64,000 nucleotides of DNA from Bisporella sp. PMI_857 (GCA_021307315.1 JAJSPD010000083.1:62001-126000); one strand, 5' to 3'; positions 22,759 to 35,034 are shown, counted from the stretch's first letter. Numbers and translations: made by a program. The notes: generated from the sequence alone by a model not told the origin.

Positions 22759-23177
22759 TGTTGATTACGTAATGCAACATTACGTAATATTAGGTGATAG
22801 TATCCTTACTCGTCATATGAGTCATACTCGCCACATGAGTCATACTCGTCAAATGAGTCATACTTGCCATATGAGTCATATGAGTCATATTCGCCACGCT
22901 ATTACAAATCGAATTCGATTTAAATCTTTTCGATTCTTTTTTATTAGAAATCAATTCTAAGGACGCGTAAGCTATGACTCATGCTAGTAGAGCATAATAG
23001 GGTATAAATAAGCCTGTCCGCTCCTTTGTAAGTTCAACAAGTCAAGCAATACAGTCAAGTTCAATTCAAGCTTTGTACAATCAATTTGCAATAGCGACAG
23101 TGAAGTCTCTACCTCCATTCAACAATTCCGTATAGCTATAACTATATTAGCTTTGATACCACTAGCCTATTTCAACA
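22759..23177 (+). repeat. Copia LTR copy (5'-side, isolated)
   Basis: 419 bp, starting TGTTGATTACGTAAT and ending TTTCAACA, and closely matching the 409-bp LTR at 43,748-44,156. The copies differ mainly by two extra 18-bp units in the TGAGTCA array here and a few substitutions. It has U3-type structure (bZIP-like site array, then TATA box) and is followed not by a primer-binding site and gag but by LINE ORF1 sequence. The flanking five bases (ATTAG left, GTGCA right) do not match, so it is not a simple solo LTR with a target duplication. Recombination or deletion has removed the adjoining copia body. Confidence 0.85.
22818..23010 (+). promoter_or_regulatory. LTR promoter: TGAGTCA array and TATA box
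   Basis: TGAGTCA occurs at 22818, 22836, 22854, 22872 and 22881, with spacings of 18, 18, 18 and 9 bp, and its reverse complement TGACTCA at 22975. TATAAATA lies at 23003-23010. TGA(G/C)TCA is the known binding sequence of Gcn4/CpcA/AP-1-type bZIP factors. The layout (site array about 120-190 bp ahead of TATA) is that of an inducible U3 promoter. Binding here is inference. The 3' LTR has the same layout with three array sites. Confidence 0.65.
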
Positions 23178-25510
23178 GTGCAAATTGCAAAAAGAATCAT
23201 ACAGCTGATGATCGAATATGCGAGGTTTTCATCTCAATTAAATCGACTAAGCTAAATTAGCATGATTAGTAGCAATACTAAAGTTTTACAAGTGAACCTC
23301 AACAAAAGCGGCGCAGCTACAGAATCGGCACTCCAACTAGCTATTGAGCTAAAAGTCGACATAATAGTAGTTCAAGAACCATGGCTAGTTCAACCAGCCG
23401 ACAATGAGCTAGACTATTCGAATACACGTTCAATAGCACATCCAGCTTTTTTACAAATCTTGCCGGCCGACCTTCCGTTCCGACCTCGTACGCTAGTCTA
23501 TGTAGCGAAAAGCTATCGACCAATAGCTACTATAGCTAGCACGTCACCACGTGACTCCGACATGCTTGCTGTCGATATTGTAGAAGGAACGTCAAAATTA
23601 CAACTTCTCAATATTTACAAGGAATCGGACCAAGCTAGGTTAGGGCCCAAAACGCTAGAGAGATGCTTATATTCTAGAACGCTACAGCCAAATACAATTC
23701 TGCTAGGCGATTTCAATACGCATCATCCTTGGTGGGATCCACTAGCAAAGCTTAGTCCCAACGCCGACGAGCTAGTCAATTGGATCAAAAATCAAGAACT
23801 AGCGTTGTTGAATACGCCTGGCGAAGGCACTTTTTTTCGGCCTCAACTAGCTAGAGAATCGGTACTAGATTTGACTTTAGTTTCGAGCAATTTAGCCGTA
23901 CTAGTCGACGATTGGCAAATTTTGCCTGATTTAAGCTCGGACCATTACGGAATCCTTTTTACAATACGCGGGACTAGTACTAGCTCGGATTTCGACAACA
24001 ATATGCAAACTAGATTCAATACACAGCTAGCTGACTGGCCTCGATTTTCCGAAGCTTTTGCTAAAGAAATCGAAAATAACTCTATTTTGAGCTGTTCGAC
24101 TTTAGTTCAGCTTAGTACAATTAGTCAAAGTAGCTCAGCCAGCTTGGAACTGCTTCAAGATCCTAATTTGGAAATCGGACAAATCCTACAACACGCTAGT
24201 GACAGCTCTAGTGACAGCTCTAGTACTAGTTATTCGGATATGCTAGTTACTGATTTTCTAGATCAAGCCGCGGAATCGCTTACAACAGCTATTACTACAG
24301 CAGCAAAACTAGCTATTCCAATGCAAAAAACTAGCGCTAAAGCCAAACCTTGGTAGAATGACGAACTACGAGAATTACGGCAAACTATGCTACAGTGCAA
24401 ACGACAACTAGCACGTAATTCTAGTCAAAAACAACAATATCTAGTAGCTAGAAATAGCTATTTTTTGGCTATTAAACGCGCTAAACGCAAGCATTGGAAT
24501 CAATTTCTAGAAAAAGAAGATCCGCGATCTATTTACAAAGCTATGGCCTATACAAAAGATCGACAAACGGAACGGAAAGGATGCTTACTATTTCAGGCCA
24601 AACGACCTTCCAAGGCAAAGCTAGTACGCTACGTAGCACGCTGTTCCCTCCGCCGCCAATAGCGCCTAATCTAGCTTGGAACAATTATCAACCTAGTACT
24701 ACTATGTGGGAATGGCCGGAACTAGCTATTTCGGAGCTAAAAAAATGCGTGTTCGGCAAAAATCAAAGGAAAAACGCCAGGCCCAGATTCGATCAATCAA
24801 GATATTGTTGAAACCTCAGGCACACAGCCCCACTATAAATCCTGACCGTAGGCATATAGATAGGAGGCCATGCCCCTATCTTATGATAATATAATTATGT
24901 TCTCTCTCATTCCAACAGATATTATTCGCCAAGCTTATTGTACGGATCCGGATCTATTTTACAGGCTATTTGCTAGTCTACTAAATATCGGCTATCACTC
25001 AAAGTGCTGGAAACAAGCTACAGGAATAATACTCAAAAAGCCTGGAAAGCCTGACTATTCGGCTCCGAAAGCTTATAGAGTTATTTCGTTACTAAATTGC
25101 TTAGGCAAAAATTAGCGAACGCATATTAGCTCAGCGACTTAGCTATTTGGCTGAAACAACTAGCTTATTGCACAATACGCAATTTGGAGGTCGACTGAAA
25201 AAGTCAGCTATCGATGCGACAATGCTATTGACAAATGAGATACAGCAAAATCGATTAGCAAAGCTTATTACAACAACGTTGCTACTAGACATCAAAGGAG
25301 CATTCGATCACGTGGCCAGAAATCGACTATTAGCTATTCTGAGAAAGCTCGGTATGCCGGCTAGCTTGATTTCCTGGGTATCGTCATTTCTAGTCAATCG
25401 ACAATTACGTCTATTGTTCGACAACCAATTAGAGCAATTCAGTACAATTGATACCGGCATTCCGCAAGGTAGTCCTATTTCACCAATACTATTTTTGATC
25501 TATATCCGAG
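23178..25510 (+). mobile_element. LINE copy A (Tad/I-like), interrupted
   Basis: Begins in the tail of ORF1 (NCKKNHTADDRICEVF, before 23,255). ORF2 opens at 23262 with an apurinic/apyrimidinic-type endonuclease: VLQVNLNKSG, VVQEPWL, LLGDFNTHHPWWDP, SVLDLTLVSS and SSDHYGILF. A TGG-to-TAG stop at 24354 and several frameshifts break the frame. The RT region follows (LLDIKGAFDHVARNRLL, TGIPQGSPISPILFLIYI) and is cut at 25,510 by the (ATT)n tail of copy B. A 112-bp foreign insert sits at 24,806. Close similarity to copies C and D indicates recent amplification. Dead. Confidence 0.88.
24806..24917. mobile_element. 112-bp solo-LTR-like insert (TRIM-type)
   Basis: Comparison with the uninterrupted LINE at 36,541 shows an insert here that starts TGTTGAAACC and ends CATTCCAACA. 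It is flanked by the perfect 5-bp duplication GATAT (24,801-24,805 and 24,918-24,922). TG..CA ends, 5-bp duplication and an internal TATAAAT (24,834) are LTR hallmarks. The terminal TGTTG/CAACA matches the copia LTR here, but the interior does not. Short length suggests a solo LTR of a TRIM/SMART-like non-autonomous element. Confidence 0.8.
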
Positions 25511-28500
25511 ATTATTATTATTATTATTCCTTTTAACGTGCTGTATCAGTCGAGGACTATGTAGCACGGCTAGCGCCTAGGCCCTAGCGTTTCTATCTAG
25601 GTTATTTACAAGTAATGGTGGTAGTCAATCTATTCCAGTGAGTGTTGAGGGTCTAGCCCTAGTTGTAGCAAAACAAATGAAAAAAAAAAACACAAAAATC
25701 ATAACGAGCGTCTACTCCTCTCCTTCTGGCTCCCCTAGTTCTTCTAGTGCTAGCTCTCGCTCTAGCCTATTCAGGTGATTCCGTCTAGTACAGACACTAG
25801 TCTTTTTGAGGAACGCTAGCGTCTTTTCGATGCCGATTGTTGTATGCAGTAATAAGGCCATTGTAAGCCTGTTTCCTCTAAGCTCGTTTTTGAGCTTTGA
25901 TCTAGCTAAAACTAGCTTAGGATCGTTACAGCTAAGTAGCAAATGCTGAGCTGTTTCCTTCGTTCCGCACACGCACTTGTCAGACGTCACATGACCTAGC
26001 TTGTGCAAATATAATCGAATATAGCCATGGCCGAGCTTTAGTTGAAATAGCGAGCTAGCTAGCTCTCTAGTCGTTCCGCGCGGTAGTTGTATTTTCGACT
26101 TGATTTTCCACGGAAATAGCTTTTTGTACGTAAATGGATTTGTACTAGGCTTGCTGTCGTACTTTGCTAGCACGTTCCGCCATTCCGCAATATTAGCTTT
26201 TTTTGCTTCGCAGCCAAGTACCGCAAAACTAGTCGTTGTAATGCTAGGCTCGATAGTTGTAGCTAGTTTAGCTAGTTTGTCGGCTTGGTCGTTTCCGTAG
26301 ATATCCGTATGCCCTGAAACCTATTTCAGTGCAATACTGGCTCCTTTTTCTATCGCATTTAGCGTGGCTTCGCTAGCGCGTATTTGCTGTGATTGGCCAG
26401 GATTGTCGTTAGCTGATTTTAGCCTATGAAGTGCGGCTTGATTGTCGGCATAAATATTGTAGTTCTGGCCAAGCTGTGCTATTGTATTAGCGTATTCGAT
26501 AGTTTGTGTGATTCCTTCTAGCTCTCTATTGTAAACTAGCTGTGATTGACCAATATTGTCGATATTACGATGTATTGTACTAGGCTGTTCTTGATTGTCG
26601 TATTGTAGTGCAATAAAGCCTATTCCTATTCTGTCGATTCGGTAGTCGGAATATCGACGCATCAGAATACATGTTAATTGTACTAAGGTAGCTTAGGTGA
26701 TTCAAGCTAGTTTGGTGCATTGTGGTGGCGTCTCTTTTGACAACGAGCTGATTTCGACATTGTACGGCGTAGTGCGATTCCATAAGCGTACTTGTAGTGC
26801 TGTATGTGCTCTAAGTTAGCTGAACTAGTTAAGCTATCTAACTAGCTGAACTAGCGATGCGTTCTAGCTGTGTGCCGGCTGTAGCTGTTTGTGTAGCTTG
26901 TCTGATAGGGTGATTGTGAGGTAGCTTCAAAGCTCGCATAGCATATTGACGTACGCTTGCATTTAGTCGTACGCTAGCAGGATACAATGCCGATTCGACT
27001 TCTATAGGGCAAATAGGGCTAGTTCGGAAAACTTAGTATTTTGCGTAGTGCTAGGTTCTGTAACGATTGTGCTTGACCTTTCCACTATATTACCGCTCCG
27101 TAGTCGGCACGCTAGTTACGCAAGCGAGTATAGTTGTCGGATAGCAAAAGACTCAGACCTTGTTCCGTATTAGCTAGTTAGCTAGTCGATAAAAACTAGA
27201 TCTAGCTTGACTAGTACGTATTGCGACGTGTTGCTTGAATGTGAGTCCTGAATCGAACCAAACGCTAGCCAGCGTACTAGCTTTTTTAGCTGTACGACCT
27301 TGTTGTCAGGTAGTCGTAAGCTAATTGTACTAGCTAGTTTAGCTGTTGTAAAATGGATTAATTCGGTTTTGGCTAAATCAAATTGAATTGCATTTAAGCT
27401 CGCTAGTTTAGCTAGTTTAGCTACTTCGCGTTCTAGTATGCGTACGTTTTTCCGCAAGCTGGTCGATGACGTATTAATAACATGTCGTCTATATACGACA
27501 CTATTTTAATCGACGAAGCTAGTTTTGCCGCTAAGTCTCGTATGTAGATCAAAAATAGTATTGGCGAAATAGGACTGCTTTGCGAAATGCCGGTATTAAT
27601 TGTACTGAATTGCTCTAATTAGTTGTCGAACAATAAACGTAATTGTCGATTAGCTAAAAAAAGGACACCCAGGAAATTAAGCTAGTCGGCATACCGAGTT
27701 TCGTAAAATAGCTAATAGTCGATTCTGGCCACGTAATCGAATGCTTTTTGATGTCTAGTAGCAACGTTGTTGAAATAAGCTTTGCTAGTCGATTTTGCTG
27801 TATTTCATTTGTCAATAGCATTGCTGCGTCGATAGCGATTTTTTCAGTCGACCTCCAATTTGCGTATTGTGCAATAAACTAGTTGTTTCAGCCAAATAGC
27901 TAAGTCGCTGAGCTAGTATGCGTTCGCTAATTTTGCTAAGCAATTTAGTAGCGAAATAACTCTATAAGCTTTCGGAGCCGAATAGTCAGGCTTTCCAGGC
28001 TTTTTGAGTATTATTCCTGTAGCTTGTTTCCAGCACTTTGGTGATAGCCGATATTCAGTAGACTAGCAAATAGCCTGTAAAATAGATCCGGATCCGTACA
28101 ATAAGCTTGGCGAATAATATTTGATTAATCGATCAGGACCTGGCGTTTTTCTTTTATTTTTGCCGAACAAGCATTCTTAGCTCCGAAATAGTTAGTTCCG
28201 GCCATTCCCACGTCGTACTAGGTCGATAATTGTTCCAAGCTAGATTAGCGCTATTGGCGGCGGAGGGAACAGCGTGCTACGTAGCGTACTAGCTTTGCCT
28301 TGAACGTCGTTTGGCCTGAAATAGTAGGCATCTTTCCGTTGTCGATTTTTGTATAAGCATAGCTTTGTAAATAGATCGCGGATCTTTTTTTCCAGAAATT
28401 GATTCCAATGCTTGCGTTTAGCGCGTTTAATAGCCAAAAAATAGTTATTTCTAGCTACTAATATTGTTGTTTTGACTAGAATCACGTGCTAGTTGTCGTT

Positions 28501-31274
28501 TGCACTGTAGCATAGTTTGGCGTAATTCCGTAGTTCGTCATTCCACCAAGATTTGGCTTTAGCGCTAGTTTTTTGTATTGGAATAGCTATTTTCGCCGCT
28601 GTATAATAGCTGTAGTAAGCGATTCCGCGGCTTGATCTAGAAAATCAGTAACTAGCATATCCGAATAGCTAGTACTAGAGCTGTACTAGAGCTGTACTAG
28701 CGTGTTGTAGGATTTGACCGATTTCCAAATTAGGATCCTGAAGCAGTTCCAAGCTGGCTGAGCTACTTTGACTAATTGTACTAAGCTGAACTAAGGCCGA
28801 ACAGCTCAAAATAGAACTATTTTCGATTTCTTTGGCAAAAGCTTCGGAAAATCGAGGCCAGTCAGCTAGCTGTGTGTTGAATCTAGTTTGCGTATTGCTA
28901 TTGTCGAAATCCGAGCTAGTACTAGTTCCGCGTATTGTAAAAGGATTCCGTAATGGTCCGAGCCTAAATCAGGCAAAATTTGCCAGTCGTCGACTAGTTC
29001 AGCTAAATTGCTCGAAACTAGAGTCAAATCTAGTACCGATTCTCTAGCTAGTTAGGCCGAAAAAAGTGCTTCGCCAGGCGTATTCAACAACGCTAGTTCT
29101 TGATTTTCGATCCAATTGACTAGCTCGTCGGCGTTGGACTAGGCTTTGCTAGTGGATCCACCAAGGATGATGCGTATTGAAATCGCCTAGCAGAATCGTA
29201 CTTGGCTGTAGCGTTCTAGAATATAAGCATCTCTTTAGCGTTTTGGGCCCTAATCTAGCTTGGTCCGATTCATTGTAAATATTGAGAAGTTGTAATTTTG
29301 ACGTTCTTCTACAATATCGACAGCAAGCATGTCGGAGTCACGTGGTACGTGCTAGCTATAGTAGCTATTGGTCGATAGCTTTTCGCTACATAGACTAGCG
29401 TACGAGGTCGGAATGAAAGTCGGCTGGCAAATCTGTAGAAATGCTGAATGAGCTATTGAGCGTGTTGTCGATAGTCTAGCTCATTGTCGGCTGGTTGAAC
29501 TAGCATGGTTCTTGAACTACTATTATGTCGACTTTTAGCTCAATAGCTAGCTGAAGTGCTGATTCGGTAGCTGCAGCGCTTTTGTTGAGGTTCACTTGTA
29601 GTACTTTGGTATTGGTCAATATATGCTAGTTTAGCTTAGTCGATTTAATTGCAATCAGCACTTCGCAAGCTTTGTGATCAGCTGTGTGATTTCTTTTGCA
29701 TTGACGCATTTAGGAACCAAATGCATGCATGTAGCTCTTGTGTGTTGCACGTATTGCATGCATGCTTTTGCGTCACGTGACCTTCGCCGCATAGCTTGCA
29801 TTTGGCTGATTTTTTGCAATGTGTGTCGATATGGCCGAATGCTTGACATTTGCCGCATTGTGTAGTCGGTGCTGTAGCATAGAATTTCTCTACGCGTACG
29901 CTGATGCCGGCAATAAACAGCCGGTGACGGATAGCTCGATTAGCTTCCTCAGCTGTAGCAAATAATACTACGACCGATCCCGCGCGTTGATTAGCTCTTT
30001 TGTCGGCCGACGTCAGCCAATAAGGAGTTCCAATTGGTTGTAGCCCTTTGTTGAACGTTTTGATTTCCTTAATTACTAGCTCCATTCCTTTTGTAGTATT
30101 GAAGTCGCTAGTAGGTATCTATGCAATACGACTTTGTGCCAAATTCGTTTTTTGCATTATTTGAACGGCACTAAGTGTTGCCAAATAGTTGCTTTTCGAT
30201 CAAATAGCTTGCTGAAAATTGACTAGTCGTTGTAACAACTAGTTTTGGCCTATAGATTTGGTGATAGTATTGACTACTGGATTTTTAACACTTTTATTAG
30301 CAAAAGCTTGATTAAAAGCATTCGAAGTGCAAAAGTGAAAATTTGGTAGCAACGTCTGACGACGTGACTAGCACAAGTCTGAGGTTTTGGCCTTAGTTTT
30401 GCTTAGTTCAATTGATGACTTAGCTTTTTGCTTTGATTTGACCAGTGTCCATTCTTGCGGAACAGCCTTGTTGTTGTTGTTGTTGGGCATGTTGCTAGTC
30501 GTAGCGATAACGCGTATACGGTGTCGATTTGGTGCTGTAGCTGTAGTGCCGTAGCTATAGCTGTAGCGATAGCACTTTAGCTAGTGCTTTAGCTTTCGTC
30601 TCAATTTGACGCGTAGCTGATTCTAGGTTGGCGATTTGCGACGTGATAATTGTAGAGGCCGTACGCAATTTGCCTTGTTCCGTGTACTCTCTGAAAATCT
30701 CTAGCAAATTAGTAGCTTCGATTGCTCGTCGCGTGATTGCGTAGCTAAGCTAGCTTGGATCAATAAATCACGAGCTTGTAAAACTAGCTCGCGTGCCGAT
30801 TGTGTTTTGTTGATGTTGCAAAACGTGCTTGTTTCGCGTTGTTGTTGTTGTCGGCTGGAAAAAACTAAATGCCGTACGCTTGCCATTTTGGTTGTAATTC
30901 GGCGTGAGAATTGATGCTGAGCAACAGCGGCAGAAAAATTTTCTGTCGCGAAAAGATTGCTGGCAATAGGGTCGAGCTGAGTTTTAGCTCGATAGGCCTA
31001 ATAGCACTGTTGCTAATAGGCTGATTCGGTAGCTCTAAGCTAGAGCTTTCGATAGCACGTCGACGAGGTCGACGTCGTTACTAGTGTGGGCTGGAGGCGG
31101 GCGCCTCAAAAAGGGGTCAGACGCGCTCGACATATCGACACAACAACAGCTTTCTTACGCGTACTACGCGTCGAGCTGGCAATTGCTGGGAGGAATAGGC
31201 TAGTGAGCTAGTTCTTCAAGTATTGCAAGTGTTGTTTGAACAAAAGAGGGGGGTCAAAATTTTGTTGTTGTGAT
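25511..31274 (-). mobile_element. LINE copy B, near full length, minus strand
   Basis: Read on the minus strand, the element runs from a 5' end near 31,274 (shared with copy D at about 33,350) to an (AAT)n tail at 25,511-25,528. ORF1 text (zinc-knuckle region CGKCQAFGHIDTHC and CKLCGEGHVTQKHAC) lies at about 29,680-30,085, with an upstream part to about 31,150. ORF2 runs from about 29,600 to 25,712: endonuclease, RT, RNase H (29,600 to 26,300), then the CVCGTKETAQHLLLSC C-terminal zinc finger. Many stops and frameshifts are present, so it is inactive. It was inserted, antisense, into the RT region of copy A. The sequence beyond its 5' end is not the continuation of copy A, so the locus rearranged afterwards. 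Confidence 0.85.
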
Positions 31275-31435
31275 GTTGTCGACGACTGGCAAATTTTGCC
31301 TGATTTAGGCTCGGACCATTACGGAATCCTTTTCACAATACGCGGAACTAGTACTAGCTCGGATTTCGACAATAGCAATACACAAACCAGATTCAACACA
31401 CAGCTAGCTGACTGGCCTCGATTTTCCGAAGCTTT
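31275..31435 (+). mobile_element. LINE endonuclease fragment
   Basis: Encodes VDDWQILPDLGSDHYGILF and on to WPRFSEAF, matching copy D at about 35,670-35,825. It is joined on the left to the 5' end of copy B and on the right to an inverted LTR fragment, so it is a rearrangement product. Confidence 0.8.
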
Positions 31436-31590
31436 TGTTGGAATAGGCTAATAATATCGAAGCTAATATAGTTATAGCTATACGGAATTGTTGAATGGAG
31501 GTAGAGACTTCACTGTCGCTATTGCAAATTGATTGTACAAAACTTGAATTGAACTTGACTCTATTGCTTGACTTTATTGCTTGACTTGTT
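31436..31590 (-). repeat. Truncated copia LTR, inverted
   Basis: Starts TGTTGGAATAGG, the reverse complement of the LTR 3' end (CCTATTCCAACA). About 155 bp can be followed before it switches to LINE ORF1 sequence at a short shared TT/ATT junction. The U3 part with TGAGTCA sites is missing. Confidence 0.8.
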
Positions 31591-33348
31591 ATTGCCGGCA
31601 TCAGCGTACGTGTAGAGAAATTCTATGCCACAGCGCCGACTACGCAATGTGGCAAATGTCAAGCATTCGGCCATATCGACACTTATTGCAAAAAGAACAA
31701 GCCTAAGTGCAAGTTATGTGGTGAAGGTCACGTGACACAACAACACGCTTGCAACACGTGCAATACAAAAGGAGCAAAATGCGTACATCTAGTTCCTAGT
31801 TGTGCAAATTGCAAAGGGAATCACACAGCTGATGATCGAATATGCGAGGTTTTTACCTCAATTAAATCGACTAAGCTAAATTAGCATAATTAGTAGCAAT
31901 ACTAAGGTTTTACAAGTGAATCTCAACAAAAGCGGCGCAGCTACAGAATCGGCACTTCAACTAGCTATTGAGCTAAAAGTCGACATAATAGTAGTTCAAG
32001 AACCATGGCTAGTTCAACCAGCCGACAATGAGCTAGACTATTCGAATACACGCTCTATAGCACATCCAGCATTTCTACAGATTTTGCCGGCTGACTTATC
32101 ATTCCGACCACGTACGCTAGTCTATGTAGCTAAAAGCTATCGACCAATAGCTACTATAGCTAGCACGTCACCACGTGACTCCGACATGCTTGCTGTCGAT
32201 ATTGTAGAAGGAACGTCACAATTACAACTTCTCAATATTTACAATGAATCGGACCAAGCTAGATTAGGGCCCAAAACGCTAGAAAGATGCTTATATTCTA
32301 GAACGCTACAGTCAAGTACGATTTTGCTAGGCGATTTCAATACGCATCATCCTTGGTGGGATCCACTAGCAAAACCTAGTCCCAACGCCGACGAGCTAGT
32401 CAATTGGATCGAAAATCAAGAACTAGCGTTGTTGAATACGCCTGGCGAAGGCACCTTTTTTCGGCCTCAACTAGCTAGAGAATCGGTACTAGATTTGACT
32501 CTAGTTTCGAGCAATTTAGCTGAACTAGTCGACGATTGGCAAATTTTGCCTGATTTAGGCTCGGATCATTACGGAATTCTTTTCACAATACGCGGAACTA
32601 GCACTAGCTCGGATTTCGACAATAATAGCAATACACAAACTAGATTCAACACACAGCTAGCTGACTGGCCTCGATTTTCCGAAGCTTTTGCCAAAGAAAT
32701 CGAAAATAGTTCTATTTTGAGCTGTTCGGCCTTAGTTCAGCTTAGTACAATTAGTCAAAGTAGCTCAGCTAGCTTGGAACTGCTTCAGGATCCTAATTTG
32801 GAAATCGGACAAATCCTACAACACGCTAGTAATAGCTCCAGTGCTAGCTCTAGTACTAGTTATTCGGATATGCTAGTTACTGATTTTCTAGATCAAGCCG
32901 CGGAATCGCTTACTACAGCTATTACTACAGCGGCGAAAATAGCTATTCCAATACAAAAAACTAGCGCTAAAGCCAAACCTTGGTGGAATGACGAACTACG
33001 GGAATTACGCCAAACTATGCTACAGTGCAAACGATAACTAGCACGTGATTCTAGTCAAAAACAACAATATTTAGTAGCTAGAAATAGCTATTTCTTGGCT
33101 ATTAAACGCGCTAAACGCAAGCATTGGAATCAATTTCTGGAAAAAGAGGATCTGCGATCCATTTACAAAGCTATGGCTTATACAAAAGATCGACAGAGTA
33201 CAATTAGCTTACGACTACCTGACAACAACGTCGTACAGCCAAAAAAGCTAGTACGCTGGCTAGGTGTTTGGTTCGATTCAGGACTCACATTCAAGCAACA
33301 CGTCGCAATACGTACTAGTCAGGCTAGATCTAGCTTTTATCGAGGTAG
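31591..33348 (+). mobile_element. LINE copy C, internally deleted
   Basis: ORF1 tail with zinc knuckles (CGKCQAFGHIDTYC, CKLCGEGHVTQQHAC, then CANCKGNHTADDRIC) ends at about 31,882. The ORF2 endonuclease is open from 31,916 to a CAA-to-TAA stop at 33,035. After KAMAYTKDRQ (33,195) about 1.0 kb of the RT domain is missing compared with copy D, and the text resumes at STISLRLPDNNVV to about 33,345. It is followed immediately by the 5' end of copy D, giving a head-to-tail LINE arrangement. Confidence 0.85.
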
Positions 33349-33490
33349 AAGCCCAACATCACAACAACAAAATTTTGACCCCCCTCTTTTGTTCAAACAA
33401 CACTTGCAATACTTGAAGAACTAGCTCACTAGCCTATTCCTCCCAGCAATTGCCAGCTCGACGCGTGGTACGCGTAAAAAAGCTGTTGTT

Positions 33491-35029
33491 GTGGTCGATA
33501 TGTCGAGCGCGTCTGACCCCTTTTTGGAGGCGCCCGCCTCCAGCCTACTACTTAGTAACGACGTCGACCTCGTCGACGTGCTTATCGAAAGCTCTAGCTT
33601 AAAGCTACCGAATCAGCTTATTAGCAACAGTGCTATTAGGCCTATCGAGCTAGAACTTAGATCCGACCCTATTGCCAGCAATCTTTTCGCGACAGAAAAT
33701 TTTTTTGCCGCTGTTGCTTTAGGCATTAATTCTCACCGCTCGAATTACAACAAAATGGCAAGCGTACAGCATTTAGTTTTTTACAGCCGACAACAACAAC
33801 AACGCGAAACAAGCACGTTTTGCAACATCAACAACAACACAATCGGCACGCGAGCTAGTTTTACAAGCTCGTAATTTATTAATCTAAGCTAGCTTAGCTA
33901 CGCAATTACGCGACGAGCAATCGAAGCTACTGGATTTGCTAGAGATTTTAGAAAGTACACGGAACAGGGCAAATTGCGTACAGCCTTTACAATTATCACG
34001 TCGCAAATCGCTAATCTAGAATCAGCTACGCGTCAAATTGAGACGAAAACTAAAGCACTAGCTAAAGTGCTTATCGCTACAGCTATAGCTACAGCACTTA
34101 CAGCTACAGCACCTAAATCGACACCGTTATACGCGTTTATCGCTACGACTAGCAACATGCTTAACAACAACAACAACAAGGCTGTTCCGCAAGAATGGAC
34201 ACTGGTCAAATCAAAGCAAAAAGCTAAGTCATTAATTGAACTAAGCAAAACTAAAGCCAAAAACCTCAGACTTGTGCTAGTTACGTCGTTAAACGTTGTT
34301 ACCAAACTTTCACTTTGGCACTTCGGAATGCTTTTAATCAAGCTTTTGCTAATAAAGTGTTAAAAATCCAGTAGTTAATACTATCACCAAATCTATGGGC
34401 CAAAACCTAGTTGTTACAACGACTAGTCAATTTTCAGCAAGCTATTTGATCGAAAAGCAAGCTATTTGGCAACACTTAGTACCGTTCAAATCAATGCAAA
34501 AAGACGAATCCTGGCACAAAGTCGTATTGCATAGCATACCTATAGCGACTTCAATACTACAAAGGGAATGGAGCTAGTAATTGAGGAAATCAAAACGTTC
34601 AACAAAGGGCTACAACCAATTGGAACTCCTTATTGGCTGACGTCGGCCGACAAAAGAGCTAACCAACGCGCGGGATCGGTCGTAGTATCATTTGCTACAG
34701 CTGAGGAAGCTAATCGAGCTATCCGTCACCGGCTGTTTATTGCCGGCATCAGCGTACGCGTAGAGAAATTCTATGCTACAGCACCGACTACACAATGCGG
34801 CAAATGTCAAGCATTCGGCCATATCGACACGCATTGCAAAAAATCAGCCAAATGCAAGCTATGCGGCGAAGGTCACGTGACGCAAAAGCATGCATGCAAT
34901 ACGTGCAACACACAAGGAGCTACATGCATGCATTTGGTTCCTAAATGCGTCAATTGCAAAGGAAATCACACAGCTGATCACAAAGCTTGTGAAGTGCTGA
35001 TTGCAATTAAATCGACTAAGCTAAACTAG
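33491..35029 (+). pseudogene. LINE copy D ORF1 (gag-like), frameshifted
   Basis: ATG at 33491 begins MVDMSSASDPFLEAPASSLL. The frame is lost near 33,870 and resumes in others (33,974-34,363; 34,568-35,029). The last part shows a PRE/RRM-like segment (PIGTPYWLTSADKRA, GSVVVSFATAEEANRAIRHRL) and three Cys-rich knuckles: CGKCQAFGHIDTHC, CKLCGEGHVTQKHAC and CVNCKGNHTADHKAC. This is the RNA-binding nucleocapsid-like protein of I/Tad LINEs, which coats element RNA. It ends TKLN just before ORF2. A stretch near 34,245 encodes LIELSKTKA, resembling a repeat in the copia polyprotein. Confidence 0.82.
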
Positions 35030-35034
35030 CATGA

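Noticed and set aside
22818..22890. 18-bp spaced repeats resembling a CRISPR array
   Set aside because: The units are contiguous variants of one sequence with no unique spacers, lie in an LTR U3 region and the host is a fungus; they are a tandem promoter repeat.
22759..23177. Classical solo LTR with target duplication
   Set aside because: Flanking five bases differ (ATTAG and GTGCA) and the right flank is mid-LINE, so it is a rearranged LTR.
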